A stretch of 64,000 bases of DNA from Notospermus geniculatus (Eukaryota > Nemertea > Pilidiophora > Heteronemertea > Lineidae), in the NCBI GenBank assembly GCA_002633025.1, contig NMRB01000851.1:170730-234729 (forward strand), read 5' to 3'. Positions 43,801-55,975 of the stretch are shown in pieces. Made by a program: the position numbers and the translations under genes. Under the pieces are notes generated by a model. The model did no database searches. It was given only the letters and a program-made list of their open reading frames with translations, and was not told the origin of the DNA. Every line of letters starts with the position of its first letter. Positions within the stretch are counted from its first letter, which is position 1.

Positions 43801-45504
43801 GATCTGCCTCTGTGCCATCAAAGATAATCATATTGGCAGCACAAACCTTGATCCATCCCCCCATCGGCATCTGGTATGTCACCCTAATCCTCCGTTACCA
43901 AGGCAACCAAACATCACCAGACGTCAACTGCAGGTGATTTGACGAAAACGTGTAGAACATGTACATGTACCAGTTTTGTCTCCCGTTACCTTGGCAACGG
44001 GTACAGCACTCACCTAGAGCTGATTGCATTGAAGTTTACCTGATTTGAATATGTAAATTAGCTGGCTCTAGTTTATATTTCAGGACACTAGCTGTAGGGT
44101 CAGGACAGGTTGTAGCAAACAGCCAAGTTGTAGGGGTTCAGATAAAGTGATTTAAAGACAGAAATAGCATTGACTTTCAAGCCGAGGCAGCTTTGATAAG
44201 ATCAGATAAAACCTCTTTGATAAAATGATGGGTTTTATTTGATCTGATTACTGTAATGGATTTGTCTTTGTGAGACTAATATGACTTCACTGAGGCAAAC
44301 TTTTTGGCATTCTCTTGGCTTTCTCTTCAGAAAGCCATTGATACCAGTCTGTCATCTAGTAAGATGTCTGTTTTGAATTCTATGAGGGGCTGGCCAGTGC
44401 AATGCTGAGGAGGGCAGCACCAAGGATCATGAACCTCAAATAAGTACCACCATACCAGTAGTTTTTATATATGTTGGGGCAAAATTTGGGGGATATATTT
44501 CCCTCTCAGCATTCTCTTCTACGACAATCTCATTGGATGAACCCATTTTCAAAATATCAGCTTTTGCAATGCTGTTTTTAGATGCACTTTGCATGGGGTT
44601 TGTCCTGCTAAAAAACACCAGCTCTCAAGAGTCTCCATCATGAAATGTATTGCCATGAAAGCTCCAAACAGCATGTCCTTGATAATGACAGCCTTTGAAA
44701 CAAAGGTAGCAAAGCTGAATTTGTTGTCAACTGACATTGCTAGCTGTCCTTCTGTGAAGTCCTGTGTTGGCCGACCTTCCTCCTTCCAGCTCCTGGAGAT
44801 TCACAGCCTGTAATTGTAAGGAAAGGGTTCATATTCGACTTCAAAGAGCTTGAAGATCAAAGCCTTATAATTAGTCATTTGAGTCTTGTCCTTCATAAGA
44901 TGATGCCAGGCAAGAAAATGATGGAGATCCCTCCATTCAGTCTGTCATGTCCCTTCAGTCTTTATCCTTTGAGACTTAGGAAAACCCTATCAGACTATTT
45001 TTATCATTAAAGAGACTGCTAATCTATTGAATTCAAGGATATACAGATTTATTTAAATCTCTGTGTAACATCTTTTAGAATGTCATTCTATGGTGTCACT
45101 GCAGTACCAGCAGACTTGCCTTCATAATTGTAGGCCTACCAGTAGGCCCTACATCATCTGGATTAGATTGGCATTGGCCTACCCTTTCTTTGGCTGTACG
45201 CACCACTCATCTGTATCTGGAGCATGTTTTTTATGGCTGGGTCTCCAAATGTTTCACCAAAATTGCTGCTGGTACCTTGGTTTCAGTCAATTAGAAAGGG
45301 TCCCATCTTGGGACTGAACTGTGCAGGAATGGTGATGTTTTGCCCTTAAAACATGTCGACTTGACCTCGGTATGATTTGTTTGGTTAGCAGCTTCACTGA
45401 TACTATTCCCCTGAAAAACAAGAACATTTTCATTGAAAACTTCAGAATAAACCATTGTCTCCAGAAAAAGACACCAGCAATCGCATCCTTTTCTTTCCTG
45501 TCTT

Positions 45505-45620
45505 TCCTCTCATTAGAATATGAAATAGAAATCGGGTTTCTAAGGTGAAAGACATTGCTTCCTACCAGATTCGAACCTACGGACCCTCGCATAAGGCATC
45601 AATCGATTCCTCTCATTAGA
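45505..45620 (-). mobile_element. 90-bp tRNA-derived retroposon with 13-bp target duplications
   Basis: TCCTCTCATTAGA at 45,505-45,517 is repeated at 45,608-45,620. The 90 bases between are absent from segment copy 1, which has a single TCCTCTCATTAGA at 34,225-34,237. On the minus strand the insert starts ATCGATTGATGCC and carries GTAGGTTCGAATCTGG, a tRNA B box and T arm, then a non-tRNA tail. A 5'-truncated tRNA-SINE moved by LINE machinery is the simplest reading. Confidence 0.85.
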
Positions 45621-46495
45621 GGCAGAGAAAGCTGCTTTCACTTGAAAATAATAAAGCAAAACCTTTTCTTGAATTAAAATCAAAAGGAAATTTCAAATAA
45701 TTGCCATCCATGAGCTATTTGCCGAGAACGAAAACACATGGGCAACGCTTCTGCAAGCCACAATATCTCAGCTGGCAGGTGTGATAGTGCTGCCACCTGC
45801 GCCACCGTCAGAAACTGGAACTGAAATCCTCACGAAGAGCATGAGATCCGAAATTCTCGTGATTTTAGATTATCAAACGAACTTTAGATGGCGACACTGA
45901 AGCTTTCGTTGTGGTCGTCGCAGTAGTTCGTCTCACTGGACAGTTTTGTCTTGTGTTGCTAGGAGTCGTTTCAGGCACACATGATCGCAGAACGTGCTAT
46001 ATGCGGCCTAAGGCCTTCTCTTACATTTGACTCTCATCAAACGATACCTAGATATGACAAAAAGGGGGATATGTAGGCATTTTACCTTCAATAGATACCT
46101 CCGCACCTAACTGCGGCTTGTCGGACGTGTCCTTCCACTACCAACCTTGCTAATCAATAAATAGGCTGTTTCAAGTCTTGTATCAGGCAAATAGATAGTT
46201 TGAAGCACGAAGCCATAATTCCGCTGCATCAAAACATTGATTACAGAACGCCATAGACATCATTCCGCAGAAAAATACAGAAGTATTTGTGGAACACACA
46301 AATAGGCCTACGTACGTAATGTTGACACTATCTTGCACGCATGCGCTAGTAAACTTGGAGAGTTCGTACGCCTGTGTGGAGATTGACAAGCCGTCTGCTG
46401 CTGCCATCTATTGTCGAATGGTGAAACTAGCGCTGTGCCTCTTGTACGCATGCGCTGTTTGTTTACGTGTGACGTCATTCTCAATACACTAAACA

Positions 46496-46790
46496 CAACA
46501 ATTCCAATTTTGTTCGGAAATCTCCGATCTCTTCCGAATGTTTCCGAAACATTGGTGATGTCATGCTTGATGTACTTACAGCAACAATTCTCATTTTGCT
46601 CGTAAATCTCCGATCGCTCCCGAATGTTTCCGAACCATTGTTGACGTCATGCTTGATGTTCTTGAAGCAACAATTCTCATTTTGCTCGGTAATCTCCGAT
46701 CTATCTCGAACGTGTCCGAACAATATGTTGACGTCATGATTGATACAACATTACCATCAACTCCTATTTTGCTCCTAGCAAAAAGGGAAT
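46496..46790. repeat. 86-bp tandem repeat, 3.3 copies (segment copy 2)
   Basis: Counterpart of 35,111-35,400 with identical unit number and three substitutions. Confidence 0.88.
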
Positions 46791-48416
46791 TGTCGTTACT
46801 AGCATATCCACGCTTACGGAAGCAAACAATCTAGTCAGTGACATCATTGGCGCATGGGCAGTATTGACAAAGACTTAAATTGTCAAAATATATAGAAAAA
46901 TTGGGATGCATCGCTTTTTTTTTGCGAAGAATTCGAAGTTTCGGTTGGACCAAATCAGACCTCCTTTGGCGTGTCCTTCCACCAACTCCAAATGTTAAAA
47001 AATTGATTATTTCATAATTTTGTCTTATATATCAACGTTTCTATCGTTTTCTGTTCGAAAATAGCAACAGCATGCTAGATAAACATCGCATTGTGCGTAA
47101 ATTTGCTCAAACAACTGAGAACTATTTCATATTGATGAATACACAAAACTGTAAAGTGAAACTGGAGTAATAGGTGCTGCCATCTGGCGGGTAAATTAGA
47201 AACTATGATGCGCATGCGCAGTAGTGGAATTTAGAGCCGTCTTCATGGTTTTGCTGGAAATTTCAGTTCCAAGACCCTACACCAGGTGGCGACAATGCCA
47301 TTCAGGACCGGTTTTTTGAGGGTTTTCAGTTCCATGCGTAGTACGCCAGGTGGCGACTCTCGTCTCAGATGCAGATGCCAGGGACCTATTCAGGAGCGCT
47401 CGTTCGTAAACTACTGTCCATCTGGGGGAAACCTTTTGTGCATTGTCTTGCTGTCAAAAGGTTTGCGAGATATTACGGGGGCTTTGTGAATAAGGCCCTT
47501 CCCTTCCTCGAAGGCAGGGGTAAGAGTCGGCAAAGTGGCGGAGACTGGATACGGATGCGTTGACACGCCTGCACAACAACCACAACAAACAAACCGCGTG
47601 CGTCCGCCATTTTTTATGGCTGGGGAATGAATTTCATTCCTGTCCTAGGATTATATGGGGCTTAAATATCTGCAAATAAAGGCTGTTCAAACCCACAAAG
47701 GTGTTGCACTTATCTTTTTGATCTCTAGCTAGTCTAAGCATGTCTTTCTTTGCTAGGCTAGAGATCGTCCCAACAACTGCAGTGTGCACATGGTGCAGCA
47801 CCAGCATGAGCAATGGTCTTGGGTTTTATAGGTGTCATGGTGTAGCCGTACCGTAGGGACCTGGGTCTTTTATTTAGGCCCCTGCTCACAATCAAAAGTG
47901 GTGTCTGAGTAGGCCTTAGATATCAGGATTTGTAGGCCTAGGCCCTACCACCAGTACCAGTCACGGATGAACCAAGACGTATAGGCCTACCTCTTCGTGA
48001 TCACCTAGGCAACCAGGGGGTGGCCTCTGCCCTGGTAATGCCCTTTCTCACCCCTGTAAGAACCAACCTAAATTGAGATAGACCTACTTCTTCGCAGGGT
48101 TACATCTTCTTTGATGACACGTTACCGTGACAGCAGTAAATACGTTACCATGACAACCTAAATTAGCATGCCATTTCCTGAGTGCTGTCAGGGCGGCAAT
48201 CATCGTTTCTTTGTTGTTATTGTTACACCAGTAATCTTAGGAGATCCTTCCCATTAGTGCCACACAAACCTTGTACCCAGTGAATCATGAATGTGTAGGC
48301 CCTGTCGAGGAGTAACTTACTTCACATATTGGTAGCATAGGTTCAGGTTGAACTGTTCACTTCAGCAATCTTTTCTTATTATCTGTGCATGCTTCAGGGA
48401 TTGTTTTTAAATTACT

Positions 48417-48501
48417 AAACACATGTACACAGTAAACACATGTACACAGTAAACACATGTACACAGTAAACACATGTACACAGTAAACACATGTACACAG
48501 T
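48417..48501. repeat. 17-bp minisatellite, five copies
   Basis: AAACACATGTACACAGT repeats five times exactly. Segment copy 1 has one at the same place (about 37,032). A perfect recent expansion, useful as a marker of the two copies. Confidence 0.93.
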
Positions 48502-50689
48502 TGTTTTTTCAGGGACAAAGTTAGAAGAAGAAAGATCTTATGGTGTCATCAGAAAGATGGAAAGCATGTCACCATCTGAAAGTTGGTCATCAGTTCTGGT
48601 GCTCAGGCTACATCATGCTGATTTATTTCAGAAGAATTGTGATTATGAAATAAAGTTATTAAAACATGAACATTATTGTTTGCTTTCATTTACTTACCGG
48701 TACTGGTATTTCTTTATTCATGTCAATAAAGTTGCTTTGTTCAAATTTTTATTCGAAATACATGTACATGTACCGGTACCGGTACTCTCTCTGTTTTCTT
48801 CTTGTTTTTTTTGCAATACATGCATGCCTCTCCAGAAGTTGAGTGTATATTTTCTCTCCAAAGTTGTGTGTGTTTTCAATTTACAAGAAAATCTTATCAC
48901 AGAGCCCCCTGGTGGCAGTCTTTTCTAGTGCCATGTTGATAACCATCCTTTTTCTTTGTTTTTTGTGATCTTCAGCATCAGGATAGTATACCATGAGCAC
49001 AACGGTCCCTAGACCATTTCATTTTCGATCATATCAAAATAGTGTGCAGGTATTTGTATTGGTGGAGAATAAAAGTCCTCCTGGTGGTGTTGTGTCATTG
49101 ACTTTAAAATCATAGCTCGGGTAATCAGCCCAAGTAGTTTCTCCTGGCCTGAAGGAGGAGTGTTTTGAACACACCAACAACAAAAACTGACCACAACAAG
49201 ATCAAGGGCAACATTGTATTCTTTTAGGCTTTCTTGTGGCGTTGTTGCCACTAAAGCCTTACCAAATCTCCATCGGCCCCAGGCATGGTGTCTTTGTAAC
49301 TTGTAAGTTTTCAGAAAATTTGAACAAAGGGTCAACACTGTAACCATGGTGATACAAAGCCCCACCCATGATTCAGTGTACCTTTGAGATAATTGACCTT
49401 GATTGCTTGTTGTCAAGGAGTTGGTCAGTTGTCAAAGAAGACATAGAAACGTCAGCTGGTAATTGGGGAAGGGAGGGGCAGCCAGTGAGGAAGGCGGCCT
49501 AGTTTTGTATCCAGCAAATCTCAGCATTTCTGTTCTACATACTGTGTGAACTGATGGTAATATTCTGTTATTTTTAGCCAAGAAAATGTCTAAACAATAG
49601 CTTGATGTATTACTTCAGCAGTAGCTTGATGTATTACTTCATCAAGCACTTTATGCCACCAAAAAGGCAGCAACATCTCTGAGAGTATCACCAGGCAGTG
49701 ATGCGGTACACTGCTTGCATACCGCAGCATCTTCAGAGAAAAACTCAAGCCTAGGGTTAAATGCTTATCTGTAATGTTTGCCCAATCAGAATCACTCTGG
49801 AAGCACTGATGTGTGAAATTGGCTCGGCTTGGATCAACAAATTGATGGTCTCCCTGATCCCCCATCATAATATCAATAGATCATCTTCTCCCAGTCTCAG
49901 CAGCACATGAACCGGTCTGATGTTGATGACAGTTGTGTTCGCATCACTGGTCATCAACCTGCTTCTTCTAGGTGGCGTAGCTAACAGGCCTTGGTCACAG
50001 ACAAGATTGGTGTCTTGTTTCTCAAAGGGGTTTTCTTGCTTGGTGGCTGAATGTTGAGAAGCCATTGATCAGTTTGCAAGAAAGGCAGAAGATTTGATCT
50101 CACCAAGGACATTTTGCTGGTGTGTGTTGGTAGATGTAACGATTCCATCATTTGGTGCAACAACATTTTTTATGAAACCTTACCTGCATGGTTGAGATAA
50201 ATGAAACCCTCTTTTCTTGTTCCAACCCTGCTATTAGCGAAGTTGGGGAAGGTTCTTCGTTTGTATCGACGGTATTTCTTTTCTGTCTCCACCTTCTAAA
50301 GCCCTGGTTAATGTTGAAGTTGAAAAGGAGAAAAGTGTTGGCGTGTGAGGTACGTTGGCCATGATGTGCAACATTCAGAAACCAATAATTAGTCCTGTAG
50401 CATGTCCATTCTTTTTACGATAACGAGCCTGATCTTCCACCAAACACAAGCGGAAGAGACCTGGAAGTCATCCAGGGTCACCAACGACGTGGTGGTGTTC
50501 AATGTAGGCCCCAGGTGACACTTTGAATTAAGATGAAAAAAATATGTTCGACAGAGTCTACCTTGAGGCCAAATAAAAACATGTTGTATGATGAGGATGA
50601 CAGTTTTTTGTGATGATCCTATTAGGGAGAGTAAAGTCTCGGGGCTGATCTCCACGTCTGAATATTGTATTCATATTTTTCTTCTGCTG

Positions 50690-50929
50690 CATTCGGTATT
50701 CTCCACCAGTCGCATAAATATTGTCATTCAAGAAAACTTGCCGTCCGCTGGCGACTCCACCGTTCCCTACGGCTTTGTCTTCGCGTTTTTTGGTTCTGGA
50801 CAGAATTTTTGTCGATTGGTCATCAGGGGACAGGTCTATAGCATGTGTTCAGGTGTGTTCTCACCACCTCAACATTCACAGTTGGCTGTGGCTGTTGGTC
50901 ATGTTGGCAGTGCCCTGTTCTGCCTCCGA
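50690..50929 (-). pseudogene. LINE C-terminal remnant interrupted by a MITE (segment copy 2)
   Basis: Counterpart of 39,590-39,960. The upstream part of the remnant resumes at about 51,308 after the 377-bp MITE. Small indels near 50,885-50,915 further change the frame relative to copy 1. Confidence 0.6.
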
Positions 50930-51306
50930 CCCTTACAGAAATGTCACACGTCTTGTCCTAAAAAATTTCACACGTGCTAAAAATTTTAGTACGTGTGAAA
51001 TTCCCAATATGTCCAAAAATGGTATATTTTAGTACGTACAAATAGAACGTGTGAAATTCAATTCACACATGTGAAATTCCAATTCGGACGTGTGAAAACA
51101 TACTTGGACATGTGAATTTCATTTAGAACGTTCTATTATGTATGTCCTAATTAATTCACACATGTGAAATTCCAATTCGGACGTGTGAAAACATATTTGG
51201 ACATGTGAAATACCGATTCGGACGTATGAAAAGCACATTTGGACATGTGAAATGCCAATTCGGACGTGCGAAACGTAATTTAGTACATGTGACATTTCTG
51301 TAAGGG
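50930..51306. mobile_element. 377-bp MITE present only in segment copy 2
   Basis: Perfect 18-base terminal inverted repeats, CCCTTACAGAAATGTCAC and GTGACATTTCTGTAAGGG. The interior is an irregular series of CACATGTG/CACACGTGT words alternating with AATTCGGACGTGTGAAA and TTTGGACATGTGAAA, roughly every 25-30 bases on both strands. Segment copy 1 has the empty site (CTCCGAGACGG at about 39,883). Target duplication looks like GA, two bases. No coding frame. Confidence 0.9.
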
Positions 51307-52143
51307 GAGATGGTTCGCTTGTAAGCTTCTGGCCTCCTCTTTCCATTTGTTGATGAATTTTGACTTCAGGATCAATTTTTTTCCACTCCAGAAAGCTTAT
51401 TTTTACCCCAAGACATCAAAATATTCTGCTGGGGTCGATTCTTGTCAGCCTTTTCTCACGTTCATTGATATCTCACCGTTCCACAGGACTTGCCCCTCAT
51501 GTTGAAGAATCAAACGTCTCAATTCCTAAATCAAACATGACGATCAATAAACCAATCAATTAAGGGATGATGGATCATGTGACCTTGTCTTAATTAGCAT
51601 CCTCATCCACTATTTCTTGTCTGTTGGTTCGCTGATGGACCTCCAGCCTCCGTGTGATGGATAGCCATGGTCTCAACCAGAAAATCACCAATCAAAATTC
51701 CACCAGCGTTGTTGAGAATGTTTCGGTTGATGTCAAGGCTCATTGGCTGTAGGTATAGTATTCGTGAGTTAATGTACTGAGACAGGAGCAGTTGAGGTGA
51801 AAATACCCACTAACTTGGTTCATTTTGAACTGCTTGGATGAATCCTAGCCTTCGTTGGTTTGATCTGAGAGAGCCGGTCTTGACAAGGGTCGGTGGATGT
51901 TGGTATGGTCAGGTGATACAGGATGTTTATAGACATCCTGGGACTTGAACGGCCTTGCTTCTGGTCCTTATCACAAATGTTTAGGCCCAGACAGTCATTT
52001 CAAGGGTCATTTACTGTATTGATTCAATAATATCTGGATTAACGGTGTGGCAGAATGCCCCCTCTGGTCTGGGACGGATGGAGTTGTTGGTCTCCATTGA
52101 TATTCAACAGAGAATGGAAGTGCAAGCCTAGCAGGATATGTAA

Positions 52144-52382
52144 AGGGCCTGTCACACTGAAGTAGTTCTCAAAACGTCCTGCCCCGTCCTAAAAAATCGT
52201 AAAACGGGATAGAACGTGTAACCCTTGGCCAAATAATGCCTTGTTGTGGAGCACCCTTCCCGCCCATGAAGTTCGTAAAAAAACTCTAAAAAGCCACTAC
52301 GCCCACTCCGTTCGCACGCAGTTTAAGCCCGTTCGGCACAATTTTCAAGAACGTACTGAGAACTAGCTCAGTGTGATTGGGG
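52144..52382. mobile_element. MITE with CACACTGA ends (segment copy 2)
   Basis: Same element and site as 40,704-40,942, practically identical. Just upstream, copy 2 has about 13 extra bases (GCCTAGCAGGATAT). Confidence 0.75.
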
Positions 52383-52584
52383 TATTACACAAGCAAAGGG
52401 AGGTCGGAAAGATAAAGAAACATAAACTCATGAACAACCAGAAATAGTGAGAACGAGGTAGTTGTTACAATCCCTCCACACTACCACCTTCTTCACTGTT
52501 CCACCTTCCATAGCTTGAGTTCATTCAAAATCTTGTCACAGTGTGTTGATCTGGCACTGTACGTTGGCCTACATCAGCCCAACC

Positions 52585-52650
52585 CTGGGGCATCTTCCTA
52601 ACCCTAGGACATTTTTCCCGAACCCTGGAGCATTTCCTGAACCACATCCC
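52585..52650. repeat. Short AACCCTGG tandem repeat at the segment end
   Basis: AACCCTGGGGCATCTTCCT, AACCCTAGGACATTTTTCCC and GAACCCTGGAGCATTTCCTG are three diverged units of about 26 bases. Segment copy 1 stops within this array at the unknown base 41,164. Confidence 0.7.
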
Positions 52651-53350
52651 CATAATACCCCATCCCATCATATTTCTTGCCTCACCTCCCCAGGAACAAA
52701 GAAATTCAATTATAAAACCCGTTAGAACATTTCATGGCTTCTCTGATAAACTTGTTAGGGTATGATTCACTCCAACTCAATCCAATCATTGTATTTATAC
52801 GAGTTGTGAAGAAAGAAATAAGATTTCTTATTAGTTCTATTGAATAAAAGAATTCAAGTATGTCCTGATGGAATGAGAGGCTTTAGAAAAAAAACTTTAT
52901 CAATAAAGTTTTGAGTTTCTTGCGTCCTAGGTTTGTGCTAAAACAATGGGGCTCATTAAAAGTCAATCTTCCTGTCAGCGAAAGAATGGCGTCGCATTGA
53001 AGGCCCCTGGCCCACCACTCACTGCAATGGTATCCAGACTACAGTGAACTCTTTGCAGCTACAATATGGCACGGCTTAACCGCCGACCATGGAGGGTTTT
53101 CTTCATGGTCTAGTGGCTGGCCTCTTCGCTAGAAGTTAAGCGAATCAGTTCTCCTCATTTTTCTCATTTCGGCGAAACTTGGAAAAAACATTAGTTGGCT
53201 TTAAAGAGCAAAAGGAGTCCAAAGAGCCAGTAGTGCCTTTTTACCTACCCCGTGATTTTTATGTGCCTTTTTACCGGTGCCTATTTTACCATTGCCTTTT
53301 TACCAGTACCTTTTTTACCGGTGTAACGTCTCAGTGTGGCCATTTTCCCC
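52651..53350. other. No recognisable gene
   Basis: At 53,235-53,325 the phrase TTTTTACCGGTGCC or TTTTTACCAGTACC recurs four or five times, an imperfect short tandem repeat. Otherwise nothing seen. Confidence 0.45.
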
Positions 53351-53404
53351 CTACACCAAGTTAAGCAACGTAGAGCGGGATCTACGTGGATGGGTGACCG
53401 GTGC
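53351..53404 (+). pseudogene. 5S rRNA-like fragment
   Basis: CAAGTTAAGCAACGTAGAGC and, 13 bases on, CGTGGATGGGTGACCG match the central and 3' part of eukaryotic 5S rRNA (AAGTTAAGCAACGT..., GGATGGGTGACCG), including the internal promoter C box. The loop between them is altered and the first third and the end are missing. So a pseudogene or a 5S-derived SINE head, not a working gene. Confidence 0.65.
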
Positions 53405-54949
53405 GTATGACACAATACTTCTTTCAGTACTTACAATCCTGTCTTGACTTCAAATGGTCAGCACATTCACAGGGTGTTCCAAAAAATGACAAAAGGAAAT
53501 TAAAAGTGATAAAATTAACGTCACTCTTGTTCTTACTGACTTACAAATCATGGTCCAAATCTGTTTTCTTTACCTTCCTTACAAAAACCCTTGCTGCATG
53601 AAAGAACGTTTGGCAGGAAGATGCTGGGGTAGTGATGATCTGACGTGGTGACTACAGCCATACATCACCAGTCTTTGTGCCGTGTAATCAGATTCTTCAG
53701 CTCACAGTTTCCCATTTCCTTTCTGAAGACAGTAGCGACAGCTTCTCTGATGGCATCTCGGGAAAATCGGATCGATTTTTCCCAGCCTGAGATGAGGAAA
53801 TTGAAAGAACCTCCCTCCCACAGAGGAAGTGACCCGGTCTTTTAACCTCTCTTGAATGGGATAAAAAAGTTGACAGATGAGTTCATAAGGTTTCGAATTG
53901 AGCCGATATGGACAAGAGCTGACCTCCGTCCAGGGTACAGGAAATAAGGTCTTACATATCGAGGGATTTGATGGAAAGCTCACTCTGGGAGGCAGTCTTT
54001 GAGAAGTTGACAGCCTTTCAACAAAGCTAATCTTTTCACAGACGGCTCAATGTCAGCGGACAGGCATTCTGGACAATGCGTTATTGGGCCTAAAATCAAA
54101 TGTTGCTCACCCTTGCTGACAGCTGAGGGTGTACCACACCAACCCTGCCAGTTCCTGGTTGGCTCCTAGGGCAGCAGGTCTGCTCATGCAGTTTGTTCTG
54201 TATCAGTTGTGTCAATGTCGGGGACAGGCTTTCGAAAAAAATTCCCCATTGGCCCTAAAATCAAATGCTTCTCCACTTCCGGCAGTGTGAACCACACCAG
54301 CTTTGCCAATTCCTGGTTGAAGTTTTTCCTATGGTTGTACATGTACCATAATTGTCAAGAAATAACTGCAGTCACCTCGCTCTATGATGGCAGCTCTCTG
54401 CAGATTTTGTTCTGTGGCAGTTAATGAACGTCTTCTGTTGGCCTAGCATCAAATGTTCCTCCACTCCTGGCTGCAGAGGGTAAGCATCAGCCCCGCACAA
54501 ATCCTGTTGGCCTTTCATGGTCATACCATCATCGTTAGTCCACCTGCACCTACCTGTACTGCAGAATCAGTGACACGAACTGTTGGCCAACTGTGAAGAA
54601 GTCATTTGTTGATTATAAACCAACTATAATTTGTGATGCTTTGACATCAGAGGATCTCCCCTCCCAGCATCCCTGCTGCTGATGTTGATCATCCTCCATT
54701 GTATACCACTAACATCAAAGTAGACCAACTTGTTATTTCAATCGACATCATGACATTATTTTGTGTCCTCTCTCCCTCTAATTGTACATTTGAACAATCT
54801 AGAATTCTAACTCTGAACACAGTGTCGCATTTCAAGAGAAATTCTCTTTGAAATCTTCCCTTTGTGAGTTATTTATGGCCCTCTTTCCATTTGACTCGCT
54901 TCTCACATTGACCTGGTGTACTCTGTTTCAGAAGCAGTTGCAGTTGATG
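53405..54949. other. No recognisable gene
   Basis: Two loosely similar passages (about 54,055-54,180 and 54,215-54,320) share GGGGACAGGC/GCGGACAGGC, CCTAAAATCAAATG and CCACACCA, an old duplication of about 160 bases, with a third partial at 54,440-54,480. No domain in any frame. Confidence 0.45.
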
Positions 54950-55265
54950 ACCCTAGCTGATGACATCCACTGTTACAAAGCAGAACCTCCGGTATCCTAG
55001 CCAATGACATTCCCTGTTGCAAACACGGAGCATCTCTAATATCCTGGCCAATGGTGTTCCACGTTACAAAACAGAACCGCTGGTATTCTAGCGAATGGCA
55101 TTCCCTGTTACCAAACAGAATCTCCAGGGCAGGCCTGCTGCCTATTACCAAACAGAATCTGGCCTATACTGGCCAGTGACGTTCTCTGTTACAAAATAGA
55201 ACATCAAGTATCCCAGCCAATGACATTTCCTGGTGCAAACTAAACCTCAGTATCCTAGCCATGTT
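54950..55265. repeat. Degenerate tandem repeat, about six units of 50-60 bp
   Basis: CCAATGACATTCCCTGTT, ACAAAACAGAACC and GGTATCCTAGC recur in order through the stretch with many changes. Minus-strand frames here are products of the repeat. Confidence 0.8.
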
Positions 55266-55815
55266 GCAAGACAAATGTCTACCGTGGAGGTGATGATGTG
55301 CTCCAAAAAAGGAGGCCTAAACATTGCAGTCATGAAATTATGCTGTCCATGTATTTCAGAACAGCCTATATCTCATCTATCAGCAATAACATCACTAGGG
55401 TGTGGCCAACAATCGTATCCATGCGTTAGTTTATAATTCATCTTTGATTTCCCGGTGTTAACACATCGGGCAAGTCGTCAGGTTTCCAAACACGAAACTA
55501 AAATCAAACAAATTGATTTTTGAAAAAGAGGACGGTAAAATTCTTATAGATCATGTAACATTGAAAGAAAATTAAGGGTCCCTTGATGATAACCTTTGCT
55601 GGTATATCCAGCGAGGAACGTTTGGATGCTGAAAAGGCTTAATCAGTCATGTGGCCGACCAGAAGTGGACAGCCGCCGATGGGACACTTGAAGATTTGTC
55701 TGTCCAAACTCTTGAAGTTTTTTCCGATTCTAACCTGATTGAGAATGACAAAAACATCTACAAAACTAATAGAGATTGAGCAGATGAGGTCATCGCAGAA
55801 AAATCCGCCATTTTG
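55266..55815. other. No recognisable feature
   Basis: Unique-looking sequence; a 67-codon plus frame at 55,233-55,436 begins in the repeat and has no domain. Confidence 0.4.
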
Positions 55816-55975
55816 ATGGTCAAGGTGACGTCAGATGACGTCGTCGACCCACGTGGCATACTTTATCGTCGGCGCAAGTGGATTGTTTGTGACTTCAACC
55901 GTGACTTGATCTACACGTGGCGCACTTTGTCGTCGACGTCAGCATGGTGGACCGCCGGTCAAAAGTGACGTCACA
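55816..55975. repeat. GACGTC-rich direct duplication
   Basis: CACGTGGCATACTTTATCGT at about 55,851 and CACGTGGCGCACTTTGTCGT at about 55,916 are direct repeats 65 bases apart. Several TGACGTCA or GACGTC words surround them (55,827, 55,834, 55,936, 55,967). Perhaps a decayed member of the CRE-word-rich MITEs. Confidence 0.5.

Larger units (their letters stand above)
42954..52603. repeat. Large duplicated segment, copy 2
   Basis: Direct repeat of 31,860-41,163. Its left edge lies in a C-rich run inside the LINE frame; its right edge continues smoothly into new sequence at 52,604. Relative to copy 1 it has extra sequence (palindrome at 43,189, ~120-bp repeat unit, 90-bp SINE piece, four extra 17-bp units, 377-bp MITE) and lacks the 238-bp MITE at 37,249. 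Confidence 0.93.

Noticed and set aside
31860-52603. The two 9.5-kb copies as long terminal repeats of a giant element
   Set aside because: No TG...CA ends, primer site or polyprotein between them; length and content do not fit an LTR element.
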